NCBI GenBank assembly: GCA_011800155.1
Contig: CM022370.1
Location: 2,852,001 to 2,916,000, forward strand
DNA from: Flammulina velutipes
Lineage: Eukaryota > Basidiomycota > Agaricomycetes > Agaricales > Physalacriaceae
Reading direction: 5' to 3'
DNA length: 64,000 nt
Positions 35,320-45,577 of this stretch are shown piece by piece. Made by a program: the position numbers and the translations under genes. The stretch's first letter is position 1. Each line of letters begins with the position of its first letter. Below the pieces are notes generated by a model. That model was given only the letters and a program-made list of their open reading frames with translations, made no database searches and was not told the origin of the DNA.

Positions 35320-36110
35320 ATCGCCGCTATAGTCAATGGATTGCCATTTCCCACGGCCTGGTGGCGAGAACTGGAAATGTTTGGCAATATGTACTCAGCC
35401 AAATAATGCTCGTCTATTTATTTGTGAAATACCTGCCTGTTACTCTCACCACCAACTGCGCCGTTCGTTCCAAACTAAAGGCTTAAGCTTAAGTCTCTAT
35501 CTTCGTGAGCAGACTTTTGCAGTCGCGTTTTCTGTGGTCGGCACCTTTGAATGAATGTCCGACTATGCACACCCAGGGCAGCCTATCTCAAAACAACGAC
35601 GCGGTGGACATCCCCAGTATTCCTATGGTACTCTAAGTCTTCGTCGCATTGTATGTCTTTTGACGTGCCTGGCCTGCTAGATCATGCACAATACGATTAC
35701 CCGGTGGCTCGTGCGCCTGCCAGTTAGCCCAAGTCCCATAACTGTCATCTCCTACCATCGTATTCCCGTCGAACCGTAGGATGCCGCGAGCATGGGTTCA
35801 AACGGACGCTCCTTGCGGTCGCGGAGCGAAGAGCAATGTCGTTGCTGGCCCAGATGACCATCAAACAACATCTTCCTCCGGTGCGTGTCAGTCTCTCTTC
35901 GAGACTGGTGGATCTGGAGCATATGTTGCTCCGATAGCCAGCAGCCTGGTTAGACGGGAGTTTGGGGCTGGTTTGCAAATTGCGAGTTTACACGGAATGC
36001 TGGGGATGCCTACATACCATCTTTTGATCGCAGACTCGTTCGCAAGAGTTTCTTGGAGGTCATCCTAATTTTTGGCATTTCGCTCTTCGAGAGCCTTATT
36101 TGTAGACGCC
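35320..36110 (-). pseudogene. Decayed gene relic, unit C
   Basis: Third copy of the relic, aligned to units A and B by TTTCCCACGGCCTGGTGGCG (35346) and GGGGCTGGTTTGC...GCGAGTTTACA (35963). Readable minus-strand pieces include GDDSYGTWANWQAHEPPGN and, after a shift, a YNATKT-like segment. Broken by indels and stops. Confidence 0.45.
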
Positions 36111-36153
36111 TTTTTCTGTGCAATGAATAATATACCCGTTTATAAATGTGGCG

Positions 36154-36535
36154 TGAAGTTGAATCAAAGGTTCGGTCCGCTTTATCCGATCCTTTCTCAA
36201 GAACTACCATCACTCACTGATGAAAGACGCGTCTATTGGTTTCTTGAATATAGTGAAGCTATTCGACATGTAAGTTCTATAGGCCATGTCTTATTCTATA
36301 ATCACCAACTCATGTTTCTCTTTGCAGTACACGTTCGGCCTAACACGCACCAAGGCGACTTACCCAACAGTCGCGTTACCATCAAATCCCGTCGCTGCGC
36401 CCGCACCGGCCCTCTCATAGAAACGGGAATATCGCATCTCTTTAAAGCACAGGGAATCATGTCGTGCATCTCAGAGGCTGGTCCAGAGGTTCCGGAAACC
36501 CCATATTCCTCCACAATCCCCAGGAGGGCAGCATC
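36154..36535. promoter_or_regulatory. Promoter region of CON-13-like copy 1
   Basis: About 380 bp. The stretch around 36330-36390 (ACACGCACCAAGGCGACTTACCCAAC...ACCATCAAAT) is repeated upstream of copy 2 at 37960-38010 (ACGCACCAAGGCAACTTGCCTAAC...ACCATCAAAT), so the promoter was duplicated with the gene. Confidence 0.5.
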
Positions 36536-37711
36536 ATGTCGCAGCGCGCCATCTTCGTTCTTTCTGTACTGTTATCCTTCTCAGTCTACGCCCAAGGGAT
36601 CGTAATCGCCGCTCAGAATTCTAGAGCAGCCGCCTCCCTCGATACCACCCATCGCTCCCAAAAGACCTCCCTCGACTTCTCTCTTACGCCCAATTACCTC
36701 GCTCGGGAAGTCATTTCCAAGACCAAGCTCGACAAGCTACCTGACGTGTGTCTCACGAACACGGAATGTGGCGCACAGATAACTGCGACCAATGTCACGT
36801 TTGCGGATTGCGGAACACCGTGGACGATATGTCGGTGTGAGCAGAAAGACGGCGACCAACCTGAGGGACCGATCTCGTTGGACGCTGCCATTGATCGTCT
36901 GGCAAGGATACCGGTCGGCCTGAGGCGGTATATCTCAACCGTCTTGATCATTGGTGGACAGACCCGAAACGCGTATACGCTCACAGACGGACGGGTGCAT
37001 ATTTTTGGAAACATATCAATGGAGGGGTGGTTACATGAGGTGAGCCTCAGTTGATGTTGTCTTTTCTTCTTTACATTGACGCGAGTCAACAAGTCCGTGC
37101 ATGCATTTGATTTTTTCCATACCAAGACACTCTCTTCCTCAGACGGATGGCTTGACGCTGTCTACAACGACACTTGTACACCCGACGACTATTCTCTTAG
37201 TAACGCCGTTGAGGTATGAATGTGTGCCTTCTGCTTTTCTCAATCTCACGCCATCTACCAGGACTTTGCTCAAATGGGAGTCATGAAGCTTTTCAAAATG
37301 GCACACTACGACGCTCTACCTAATGGATGGGAGCCAGACTGTATGAAGCGTCAGCTCGACTTTATGAATTCGCTTCCTGTATATAATCGATCAACGCTCT
37401 TTGGGACTTGTGACGGGACCTTGGATGGCGCATCGTGCGTAACTTTTATTTCTGAAAGTTGATTCCCATCTAAACCAACCGCCCTCTTTAGGCATCAGGA
37501 CGCCCCGGCTGCAGATGTGGACGTGGATCTTGTTATGCCTCTGGTGGAGAACCATGATCTCTCTACAGATGAAACGTCAGCGTCGGCGAAACCCTCTGCT
37601 ACTGTTACTGCATCTGAGTTGGGTGATGGCGCGCTTGGCCTAAGCGCAACGTCGGGATGGCTACACGTCGCTACTTTATGGATTCTTGTGTGTAGTCTGT
37701 CAATTTTGTAG
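36536..37711 (+). CDS. CON-13-like secreted protein with HExxH motif, copy 1
   Basis: ATG at 36536 opens a signal peptide (the frame extends upstream but this Met precedes the hydrophobic core). Exon 1 encodes 'PDVCLTNTECGAQITATNV', 'FADCGTPWTICRCE' and 'RIPVGLRRYISTVLIIGG', blocks I associate with conidiation-specific protein 13. A 54-bp intron (37040-37093) splits the motif H167-E168|S-V-H171, a complete HExxH zinc site. Then come 'AFDFFHTKTLSSSDGWLDAV', 'CTPDDYSLSNAVE' (intron) 'DFAQMGVMKLFKMAH', 'CMKRQLDFMNSLP', and a last exon ending in a hydrophobic tail (LHVATLWILVCSLSIL), a likely GPI signal. NxVEDFAQ could supply the third zinc ligand. A surface-attached metallopeptidase is inferred, not shown. 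Confidence 0.78.
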
Positions 37712-38136
37712 TAACCTGATCACTATATAATCACTTCTAACTCAAAATCAATAGTGATCGACTCGAATGAGATACATCACCTAGCCGCCGCCACATATGC
37801 GTAGCCTGATTCTGTTTGTGGCTTATACGCCTTCGCGTTCTTGGCAAAATCAGTGGAGACTCTCGACCAGCCAACGGGTGACCTGCAGCTGAAGGCTTGG
37901 AGAATATGATTCACTCTCAAGACATAGCCAACAAGACCTAAATGCTAAACGGACAACCAACGCACCAAGGCAACTTGCCTAACCGGTAACCATCAAATCA
38001 TCACCATGTCTTGCACTGCTTCCCTCATAAACGACGACTCAACTCTCTTAAGAACCAATGCCACGTATTCCCTTACTTCAGCGGTTCTGGAAACCCCACA
38101 CTTTTCAAAGTTTGACACACTCCCCTGGTGGGAACC
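37712..38136. promoter_or_regulatory. Spacer and promoter of CON-13-like copy 2
   Basis: 425 bp between the tandem pair. Its second half is homologous to the promoter of copy 1. No coding potential seen. Confidence 0.45.
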
Positions 38137-39253
38137 ATGTTGTCCCAACGCCCAAAACTCTTCTTTTATGCCCTTCTAACGTTGTCTCTTTCAGCATGTG
38201 TGCGCGGTATCGTTAATGCCGTGCAAAAGTCTTCCAAAGAGACGGCTCCCCTCGACACCACTCATAGCTCCCAACAACCTTCCCTGGACTTTTCCCTCAT
38301 GCCCAACTACCTCCCTCGCGAGGTCGTGTCCAAGAACAAGCTCGACAAACTACCTGACGTATGCTTCAAGAATACTGAATGCGGCGCATCGATCATTGCG
38401 GTGAATGTGACGTTTGCGGACTGTGGGACGCCATGGACTATATGTCGGTGCGAGCAGAAGGAGAAGGACCAGCCGTATGGTCCAATATCGATGGACGACG
38501 CCATTGATCATTTGGCACGGATACCGGTTGGGCTGCGGCGGTACATTACGACTGTCTTGATCGTTGGTTGGAAACAGCCCGATGCATACACGCTCAAGAA
38601 TGGGGAGATACATGTCTTTGGGAACATCCCGATGGAGAGATGGTTCAAAGAGGTGAGCATGTTTTCTGTCGGATTAGATCATTGTTTGACTTTGAACAGG
38701 CCATGCATGCCTTTGACTTTTTCTACCCGAAGAGGCTTTCCTCATCGGAACGATGGGTAGACTCTATTTATAAAGATACTTGTACCCCAGACGATCAATC
38801 TCTCAAGAACCCTGTCGAGGTATGTGGTACCGCCCTCGAAGCCGAAGTATAACGTGGCTAATATTTATTATCCCAGGACTTTGCGCAAATGGGTGTCATG
38901 AAGCTCTTCAAGATGGCACACAACGACAAAATGCCTGAGGGATGGGTGTCAGATTGCATGGAGCACCAGCTCGAAATTATGGATTCACTGCCCGTGTTTA
39001 ATGAGACTTCGCTTTTCGGGACGTGTGATATGAACTCGGAGGGAGCACCGTACGTGGCGTATATCTTGCACTTCACTTTGCTAAGCTTACTTGTTGTAAT
39101 CTCAGACATGAAAAGGCGCCAGATCACGATAAATCTGACGACTTAAAGACTGTCCTGGTAGTAAACGACGAAGGAACAGGTGATGGTGCAATGGGTCAGA
39201 GCCGATGGTCGATGGCAGGGTGGTTGCTGCTGCTTGTTCCATTTTTACTGTAG
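38137..39253 (+). CDS. CON-13-like secreted protein, copy 2, HExxH changed to KExxH
   Basis: Tandem paralogue of the preceding gene with the same exon pattern. Signal peptide from the Met at 38137 (an in-frame Met nine bases earlier is possible). Conserved blocks are 'PDVCFKNTECGASIIAVNV', 'FADCGTPWTICRCE', 'RIPVGLRRYITTVLIVG', then at the intron K171-E172|A-M-H175 in place of HExxH. Next are 'AFDFFYPKRLSSSERWVDSI', 'CTPDDQSLKNPVE' (intron) 'DFAQMGVMKLFKMAH' and 'CMEHQLEIMDSLP'. The last exon, after a donor at about 39049, ends in a hydrophobic tail (WSMAGWLLLLVPFLL), stop at 39251-39253. Loss of the first zinc-ligand His suggests it is catalytically dead or uses another site. Confidence 0.78.
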
Positions 39254-39615
39254 TAGTGTCAATGCGTAAGTATCTTGAATTAATGTTTTAATCTTTGCAC
39301 GCCACATTAGATAAGATTAGATGCGGCAAAGACGCTCCGTCGGTAACCGGACTCCGTCTGCAACCCAACTTCGTTCCGCCATGTACTCGCGCGCAGACTG
39401 TCGACAATGGCGGTGTCTCTCGTTGCGTACGCGCTGTGGGCGCGTTGAAAAGGGCTGAAGAGAGTCGTAGTGCGTGTACAGCTACGCCACGCCTGACAAC
39501 CTCCGAGACTAGTCATGGAGAAGCACGAAATACCCGTCCATTACCGTAGGGCCGGACTCCGAATGCTTCAAAAGACGAGATTCTCTCCTTTCTCTCCTTT
39601 AAACTCCTTTAAACA
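39254..39615. promoter_or_regulatory. Intergenic region before galactonate-dehydratase-like gene
   Basis: 362 bp with CGCCACA at 39300-39306 and a CTCCTTTCTCTCCTTTAAAC pyrimidine-rich leader just before the ATG at 39616. Short frames on both strands have no support. Confidence 0.45.
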
Positions 39616-41224
39616 ATGGCGACGACTTGGTCCTTAGAGCAAGGTTTGCAGAGCGCAGATTCGGATCCAATCAAGAGCATCGAGACGTTCTATGTACGCC
39701 CACGATGGCTCTTCGTAAAGGTCGCGACTGAAAAGGGCGTCGTTGGATGGGGAGAGGCGACTCTTGAAGGTGTGTATGCCGTTATCGACGTGGTCTTTAC
39801 TCAATTCTTCAAGGCCACACCGATGCCGTTGAAGGCGCGTTCGTTGACTTTAGGGAGCGCTTCATCGGATGGGACAGCGCCAACATCGAAGACATCTACC
39901 AAAGCGCCTATAGACATCGTTTCTACCGTGGCGGAGAAGTCTTGATGAGCGCACTGAGCGGGTAGGTCGACTACGTTCTCCATAAATATATCTCACTGAT
40001 CAAATTATAGATTAGACATTGCTCTCTGGGATATCAAGGGCAAGAAGCTCGGTGTACCCATCTGGCAGCTCTTAGGAGGAAAAGTGTACGAACACCCACT
40101 CCTTTGTTGATGATTAATATTCATCTTCAACAGACGTAACCGCTGCAAAGTGTACGGATGGATCGGTGGCGACAAGCCTTCGGATGTTCTCGAGCAGGCA
40201 AAAGCTAGGAAGGAACAAGGCTTCACCGCCATCAAGATGAACGCCGTCGAAAGCGTCAGTGCATCACCAATTGTATTTTTCTTCAACTAAGTAATATCCA
40301 ACAGTTGGGATGGCTCGACTCGCCCAGTGCGCTGGAGGCAACAGTTCAGAGACTCAAGGATGTTAAGAGTCTTGGCTTGGATGCTGGCCTGTAAGGATCA
40401 TTTTCTCCTCGCACATACATACGCTTGACTTTGGGCTTAGCGACTTCCACGGCCGCGTACATCGTCCTATGGCCCGCCAACTCGCCAAAGCCCTGGAACC
40501 TCATAAACCCCTGTTTATCGAGGAGCCATTACTCCATGGCCAAGTGAATGAGCTCAAAGAAGTCTACGCTAGTGTTGGCTACCCCATCGCTGTACGTATC
40601 AATGGTACCGATGTTTCTGCCTCTGAATGTCTTTTCACAGCTCGGAGAGCGTCTCTTCACTCGCCAAGACGTCCGACCATACTTTGAGAGCGGTGTCATT
40701 GACATTATACAGCCCGACATCGCCCACGCTGGTGGCATCAGCGAGACCAAGAGAATCGCTACATACGCCGAGTGCGTCTATTGCCTTATCCATTACATCT
40801 CGCTCATATCTCATGCAGGACCTACGACATCGGTGTCGCCCCACATTGCCCGCTTGGCCCCATTGCCTTTGCAGCCTGCCTTCAGATCGGATTCTCGACA
40901 CCCAACTTCGTGATCTGTGAAATGAGCTGGAAAGTATGGGAACATCAATACAGCCTATCTTCTCAAATTAATGCGCCCATTTAGATGCACTACAACATCG
41001 CCAAACCCGGTGCTGAAGAGCGCGATCTCTTTACATACCTCAACAACCCCACGGTGTTCACCGTCGAGCAGGGCCACATCCCCTTACTCACTGGGAACGG
41101 CTTGGGTATCGAGATCAATGAGGATCTCGTGAGGGATGAAGATGCGCGCTTTAGGCAGGGCGAGTGGAAAGCGTGGAGGAATCCTATTTGGAGAGGAGAG
41201 GATGGCGCTATCAGAGAATGGTAA
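39616..41224 (+). CDS. D-galactonate dehydratase-like enzyme (enolase superfamily)
   Basis: About eight exons from the ATG at 39616 to TAA at 41222-41224, around 395 residues. Motifs in order: '[20 protein letters not shown]'; '[20 protein letters not shown]'; '[20 protein letters not shown]'; '[12 protein letters not shown]'; '[13 protein letters not shown]' (first metal-ligand Asp and catalytic His of the DgoD type); 'PLFIEEPLL' (second ligand Glu); '[10 protein letters not shown]' (third ligand Glu); '[19 protein letters not shown]'; '[20 protein letters not shown]'; and a C-terminus '[16 protein letters not shown]', all as in bacterial DgoD. It would dehydrate galactonate or a similar aldonate to a 2-keto-3-deoxy acid in the cytosol. 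Exact substrate not assignable. Family often thought bacterial in origin; introns show it is long resident here. Confidence 0.88.
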
Positions 41225-41629
41225 AGCGACGATGTAATAACAATGTAATTGTGTGTAATTTTCATTGCATTTGAAAGCTTGAAACTGAAAGCGCTCCCAA
41301 AAGCTACTAGTGGCTGTGACCGAGAAAATACTATGCACGCTCAACGGACTATCAATGAGTCTGTCAAGATACAGTAACCTAAACAATGCCGTCGTCTGAA
41401 ACTCGCTAGTTCTTTAGGTGTTTCATCTCAGGATCTTCACCACATCGCTACGGCGTCAGTGTAAGTAACTTGCATGTATCCGTGACTTCGAGTTGTGCAG
41501 TGCCATTGACATCAGTTTGCACTGTCTCGAGGATGGATGCGGGTGTACAGCCTCTCTCAGGCGTATAACTTATTAACGCGTCTCAACGTCTCAAGAGCTA
41601 GACTCAATTACCCAAATCTCTTACCCGAA
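41225..41629. promoter_or_regulatory. Promoter region of family X copy D
   Basis: About 400 bp. GTATCCGTGACTTC (from 41476) followed by GCCATTGACATCA (41502) matches sequence at the same relative place upstream of copies E, F and G (for example 53548-53578), so the promoter is shared across the dispersed copies. Confidence 0.5.
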
Positions 41630-42601
41630 ATGTTCTATCTTCGACAATGCTTTGTGTTGGCATCATCAGCCTTTGTGCTGGTTGCGACAGCTCCGACGCC
41701 AATTCGGAATCCCGGTAATGTGTAAGTCAACCTTTACATGTTAGCGCATAGTTCTAACATGCTAGTAACCAGTACGGGATTACGCCGCAGGTTCGAATTC
41801 CAAGCCTCGGAACCCGTCATAAATAACCGTAAAATTGACGGGAAAGATGTTGCATTAACATTAATCACGGATTTGGAGGACACCAGATACTTTAGCACGT
41901 CTTCTTTGGTCGGTGGCTGGAAGGGGAAGGAAGACCAACCTGCCGTCGTGCGGATATGGAAGGCGTTGGACGAGAAATCGATAGAAACTATCGAAACGTG
42001 TGTAGGCTTTTTGAAGGATGTGTGTGTCCTACTACTGTTTTTGTGTGTGTTTACTGACTTCGTAATTCTTATGACAGCCCGGTGTTGATCTACACTACCA
42101 CTCTGAAAAGAATAAACCGGAAGGCTCGAACGACCAGGGATGGGAGTATGTTTTGGTTACGAAGGATATGAGCAAGGGCTATCCTAAAGAAGGTGCACCT
42201 GAGCTCTATCGACTTGGTGAATGGATTTACGGGAGCACAACAAATATTGGAGAGGCGACAAAGAAAGTGAGGGAGCTCGCTATAAAAAAGGCGGAGGAGA
42301 TGGCCAAGAAACATAAAATTGTGTATGTTTTCTTGCCTGGCCATGAGCTTCTCATTTTCTCATTCTATCGTACCACAGATTCAAGGGTATGTCCCACCGA
42401 AACGTTTGGACGGATGAAAAGTTCGATATTGTTTATTTTGATACATATGATGGTGCTATCCGCATTCAAGATGATGTAAATTCTGAGGAGGGAAAGAAGG
42501 CACTAAAGGAAATGAAAGAAAACGCAGAAAGGGAATATACTGAGGACAGTATAAAAGAGTTGTTGGGGAAAGAACAGCATACTTACTTGGAACTCGTATG
42601 A
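41630..42601 (+). CDS. Family X small secreted protein, copy D
   Basis: Single-copy family X gene between the two arrays, on the plus strand. ATG at 41630 gives a signal peptide (MFYLRQCFVLASSAFVLVAT, then APTPIRNPG), followed by the usual intron. Then come 'VINNRKIDGKDVALTLITDL', 'STSSLVGGWKGKEDQPAVVR', 'SIETIETCVGFLKDV' (intron), 'GVDLHYHSEKNKPEGSNDQ', 'YVLVTKDMSKGYPKEGAPEL', 'LAIKKAEEMAKKHKIV' (intron), 'FKGMSHRNVWTDEKFDIVYF', 'GKKALKEMKENAEREYTEDS'. The most diverged copy and the only one with a cysteine in the mature part. Intron positions are as in all others. Function unknown. Confidence 0.8.
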
Positions 42602-42712
42602 TTTCTCAGCATCTTTCGGGCTCTGCAATGTAGCGGTATTATATTTATTATGTGTTCAACGTGATGTTACAATCTAGCTGTGGTCAATTAACGCCACACT
42701 TCAGAACACCAC

Positions 42713-43130
42713 ATGAGCGAGATATTACTGTCTCTCCTGACTCAATTTCCCGATCGCGTCCAGCTTACAATGTTCGCTCTCTTCAACCTGTGCTTAATGG
42801 TACGTGTGCTGCTCACCGATAGACATGCACGGTCTGACGACGGGGCAGATCCCAGTCAAGTCGAATGTGGGTTTGGGCAGATCGCGATGTTGTCAGAATC
42901 TTTCGCAGTGTCTGCATACCGTAGAAATGGCGTTGCAGGCTCATTAGGCCTATTGATGAGCTCTAATCTGGCCTCCATGGCTCCAAGTTCCGCTTGGTTG
43001 TGGTAGGCTATCAACTTGTATTTACTTGATTTGGGATTTCAACTAATGTTTGGTATAAACCTGAACGAGAACGGCTATTGGGAGGTGTTACGAGAACACT
43101 AGACGAATCTGACCCCTCCATAAGTATGGT
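42713..43130 (+). pseudogene. Inverted 5' fragment of the neighbouring F-box gene
   Basis: From 42713 to about 42890 the plus strand matches the start of the F-box gene on the minus strand (45204-45020). It includes TTCAACCTGTGCTTAATGGT, then GCTCACCGATAGACATGCAC (the first intron of the F-box gene) and the acceptor region CCCAGTCAAGTCGAAT. The intron is kept, so this is a DNA copy and not a processed one. The frame breaks down soon after; nothing recognisable follows. TGTGGCG at 43172-43178. Confidence 0.7.
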
Positions 43131-43273
43131 CAGAGTATGGTAGGCATTCTTGGAGTGTAAAACTGGCCTTATGTGGCGCGCGCATGGGAAGTGTGTACCT
43201 GCGCTAGTAACACATCAGCCGATCCCGATACTTTATATGATATTATAGTACTCTGGATTATCAAGAACTCCGC

Positions 43274-45204
43274 TCATATCGTAATCGGTATAAACTGCGG
43301 CGACGTATCAAACGACCCACGCCGACTAGCAATGAATCCCCACATAGCCAAACACACCAGAAACACGCAGAATAAGAACATCCGCATCTCTTCCCCGGCG
43401 GAGGAACTCTCCGTGATGAGCGCCACGAGACCTCGGATGCCTTGCGTCTCCTTCCCCGGGAAGCCAGATGGGCGAAGGTCACTGGTGTACTGCTTGGTAC
43501 GAATCGAGTATCCCATACCCCATGGCCAGACTAACCGCCGTCGCTCGCGCGCGCGGAGGCTCCTCGGTAGTCCGTGCTTATCACAAACTAAGTGAAAGCG
43601 TCCCCGAGCGCTCGACTGGTTGTTGAAGAGAAGCATCGGGAGGGTGAGCGCCATATGAATGGGATACGGGAGAGGCAAGAAAGTAAGCGTAAACGACTGC
43701 AGTCGGGGGTTCGTCATGGCTATCCGTCGAGCGCCAGTAGCTAGCGTATCGTCCCCGGGATAACGGACAATAGCGAGGTCCAGCGTGCGAAGCTTTGTAA
43801 ACCCTTTGATCGCTTTGGCAAATGCGTCGAGTTGGAATGATGGCTTCTGGGTGCATGTGAGGTGGAAGTGCGTCAGTTTGGGGCACGAGGCGACCAGGGA
43901 GCGGAGTAGATTCCCACTGTCATACATGGAATGCAAGTGGAACCCAATCTTGAGGGTGGTGAGGGACGCCAGGTTTTGTAGGACCGACGCCACAGCGACA
44001 GCGGTGACGTCTCGTGTGTGCATGGGATCGGTGAAGGTTACGGAGGTGATAGATGCATGATGTACGGCAGGGAGTGCCTGCAGTTGTGCCATTGTACCAG
44101 AAAAGGACGTGAGCTTCATCTCCGGCGCATCCAGGGCTGCCAGGTGCGACGAAAGGATATTGTGCTTCGATAGCTTGAGGTTTTCAATAGTGGGGTGTCG
44201 TTCCAGGAACTCGACGAAGGGCCTTTTATTGTCGATGAGGCTCAGTGCCCAATCCAGGACGACATCCCCAAGAGAGAGCTTCCTCAGCCTAGACCAATAT
44301 CCATCCAGAAGCATATGCACGTCCACTGGAAACGGGGAGGTGCCTTCTATCGCCAGTTCTTCAAGGTCTGGACACTTGTGAATGAGCATATCCCAAAGCT
44401 TCTCAGAGAGCGGATGATCTGCTGCTGATCAAATTAGCATGCGCCACATACTAACGTGAGGGCGAATGGACGAACCGCTTCCGATGAACCCGTCCGACCG
44501 GAACTCGTAGAAAGTTCGTGTCAACATGATCGAAAATCCTCGTAAATTCGTAAAGTCAAAGACCTACAGGTAAGCAGGACGTCAGAGGATGCCAAAGAAG
44601 CTGACGGAAACCTACATGGGCGTTGCTTTGAGGGAGGTACGCCCCCAGTGATGTCTTTATATATCGTAGTTGGGAACAGCTGGGGGAGCTCAGATAGTGT
44701 GATTTGGCCCAATCTCCGACACGCACCACACCCGGAGGGCAAACCACATATCATCATAATACGGCAGCTCCTCGTCCTCCCAGGCGAACGAAATGAGCGC
44801 GTCGAGTTTCCCAGAGGCGGCCACGTCTCTAACGTGTGCGGATACCAGCGCACTGTCTTTGTAGTCGAATCCGTTGAATCCCGCCCGCCGCGGACGGATA
44901 ACCAGCTTCCGTACGTGCCGTGTAATGTCAGGACGACGCCTAAGCATAGAGAGGGTCGCGGTGCACTGTTCTACAGTGTCGAGGGCGACATCGGCGTATA
45001 GTATCGGCGCAACATTCGCGAGGATTCGACTTGACTGGGATGTGCCCATTCGTCAGGCAGTGCATGTCTATCGGTGAGCAGCACACGCACCGTTAAGCAC
45101 AGGTTAAAGAGATCTAGTGAACAGTGTAAGTTGGACGCGATTTCGAGGAGTAAATCGCCGGGTGCGCTGCTCAGTGGTGATAATACAGTGTTGGAGGTGT
45201 TCAT
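43274..45204 (-). CDS. F-box protein with leucine-rich repeat-like region and C-terminal hydrophobic segment
   Basis: ATG at 45204. Exon 1 carries the F-box start 'LSSAPGDLLLEIASNLH' and 'SLDLFNLCLT'. A 56-bp intron joins it to 'SSRILANVAPILYADVAL', typical of basidiomycete F-box proteins, then 'MLRRRPDITRHVRKLVIRP'. Two more introns (about 44690-44390) lead to the long last exon (44389-43274) with LRR-like units such as 'CPDLEELAIEG', 'RLRKLSLGDVVLD', 'HPTIENLKLSKHNI', 'SLTTLKIGFHL', 'CPKLTHFHLTCT' and 'FTKLRTLDLAIVR'. Near the C-terminus there is an unexpected hydrophobic helix (MFLFCVFLVCLAMWGF). F-box proteins are substrate adaptors of SCF ubiquitin ligases; the target is unknown. Middle splice sites are less certain. 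Confidence 0.75.
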
Positions 45205-45577
45205 GGTGGGATGCTAAGTTGGGTACCGTGGCGGCAAGGAGGCTATTAAATGTATTCAGCAACGGCATCAAAATGATCCATGGAGTGATATTTCGGACTT
45301 AGATTACTGTAGATTCTCCGCCGTTATCAGATAACAGAACCCTTCAGCGGAAGCAAACGTCAACTGGTCGCACGAGTATCCGAGTGAGTGCTGTTACAGT
45401 TGCAAAAAGTAACAGAAGGTATTCTATTCCACAGAGAGCCTATCTCTCAGACACCCAGATGATTTACCATCATGTTCGGAATGGCATACGGTATCCATCA
45501 CACTACGTCGGATCGTCAACTATAGTTACATTTACGACTACAAGATGTATGTATACGAAATAAGAACAACAAAACAC
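45205..45577. other. Intergenic region, F-box promoter / RSE1 3' flank
   Basis: 373 bp; holds the promoter of the F-box gene and the 3' flank of RSE1, both minus strand. No coding potential seen. Confidence 0.45.

Larger units (their letters stand above)
29249..36153. repeat. Left tandem array: three units of family X gene plus relic
   Basis: Three direct units of about 2.3-2.4 kb: A (about 29249-31284), B (about 31610-33781) and C (about 34054-36153). Each has, in minus-strand order, a conserved end block (GCTCTTC(A/G)AGAGCCT... then TGTGGCG), the decayed relic, and an intact family X gene. Spacing of the start codons is 2,350 bp (A-B) and 2,445 bp (B-C). Confidence 0.75.

Noticed and set aside
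41785..41806. GGTTCGAATTCC resembling a tRNA B-box
   Set aside because: It is at an exon start of family X copy D; no A-box or cloverleaf around it.
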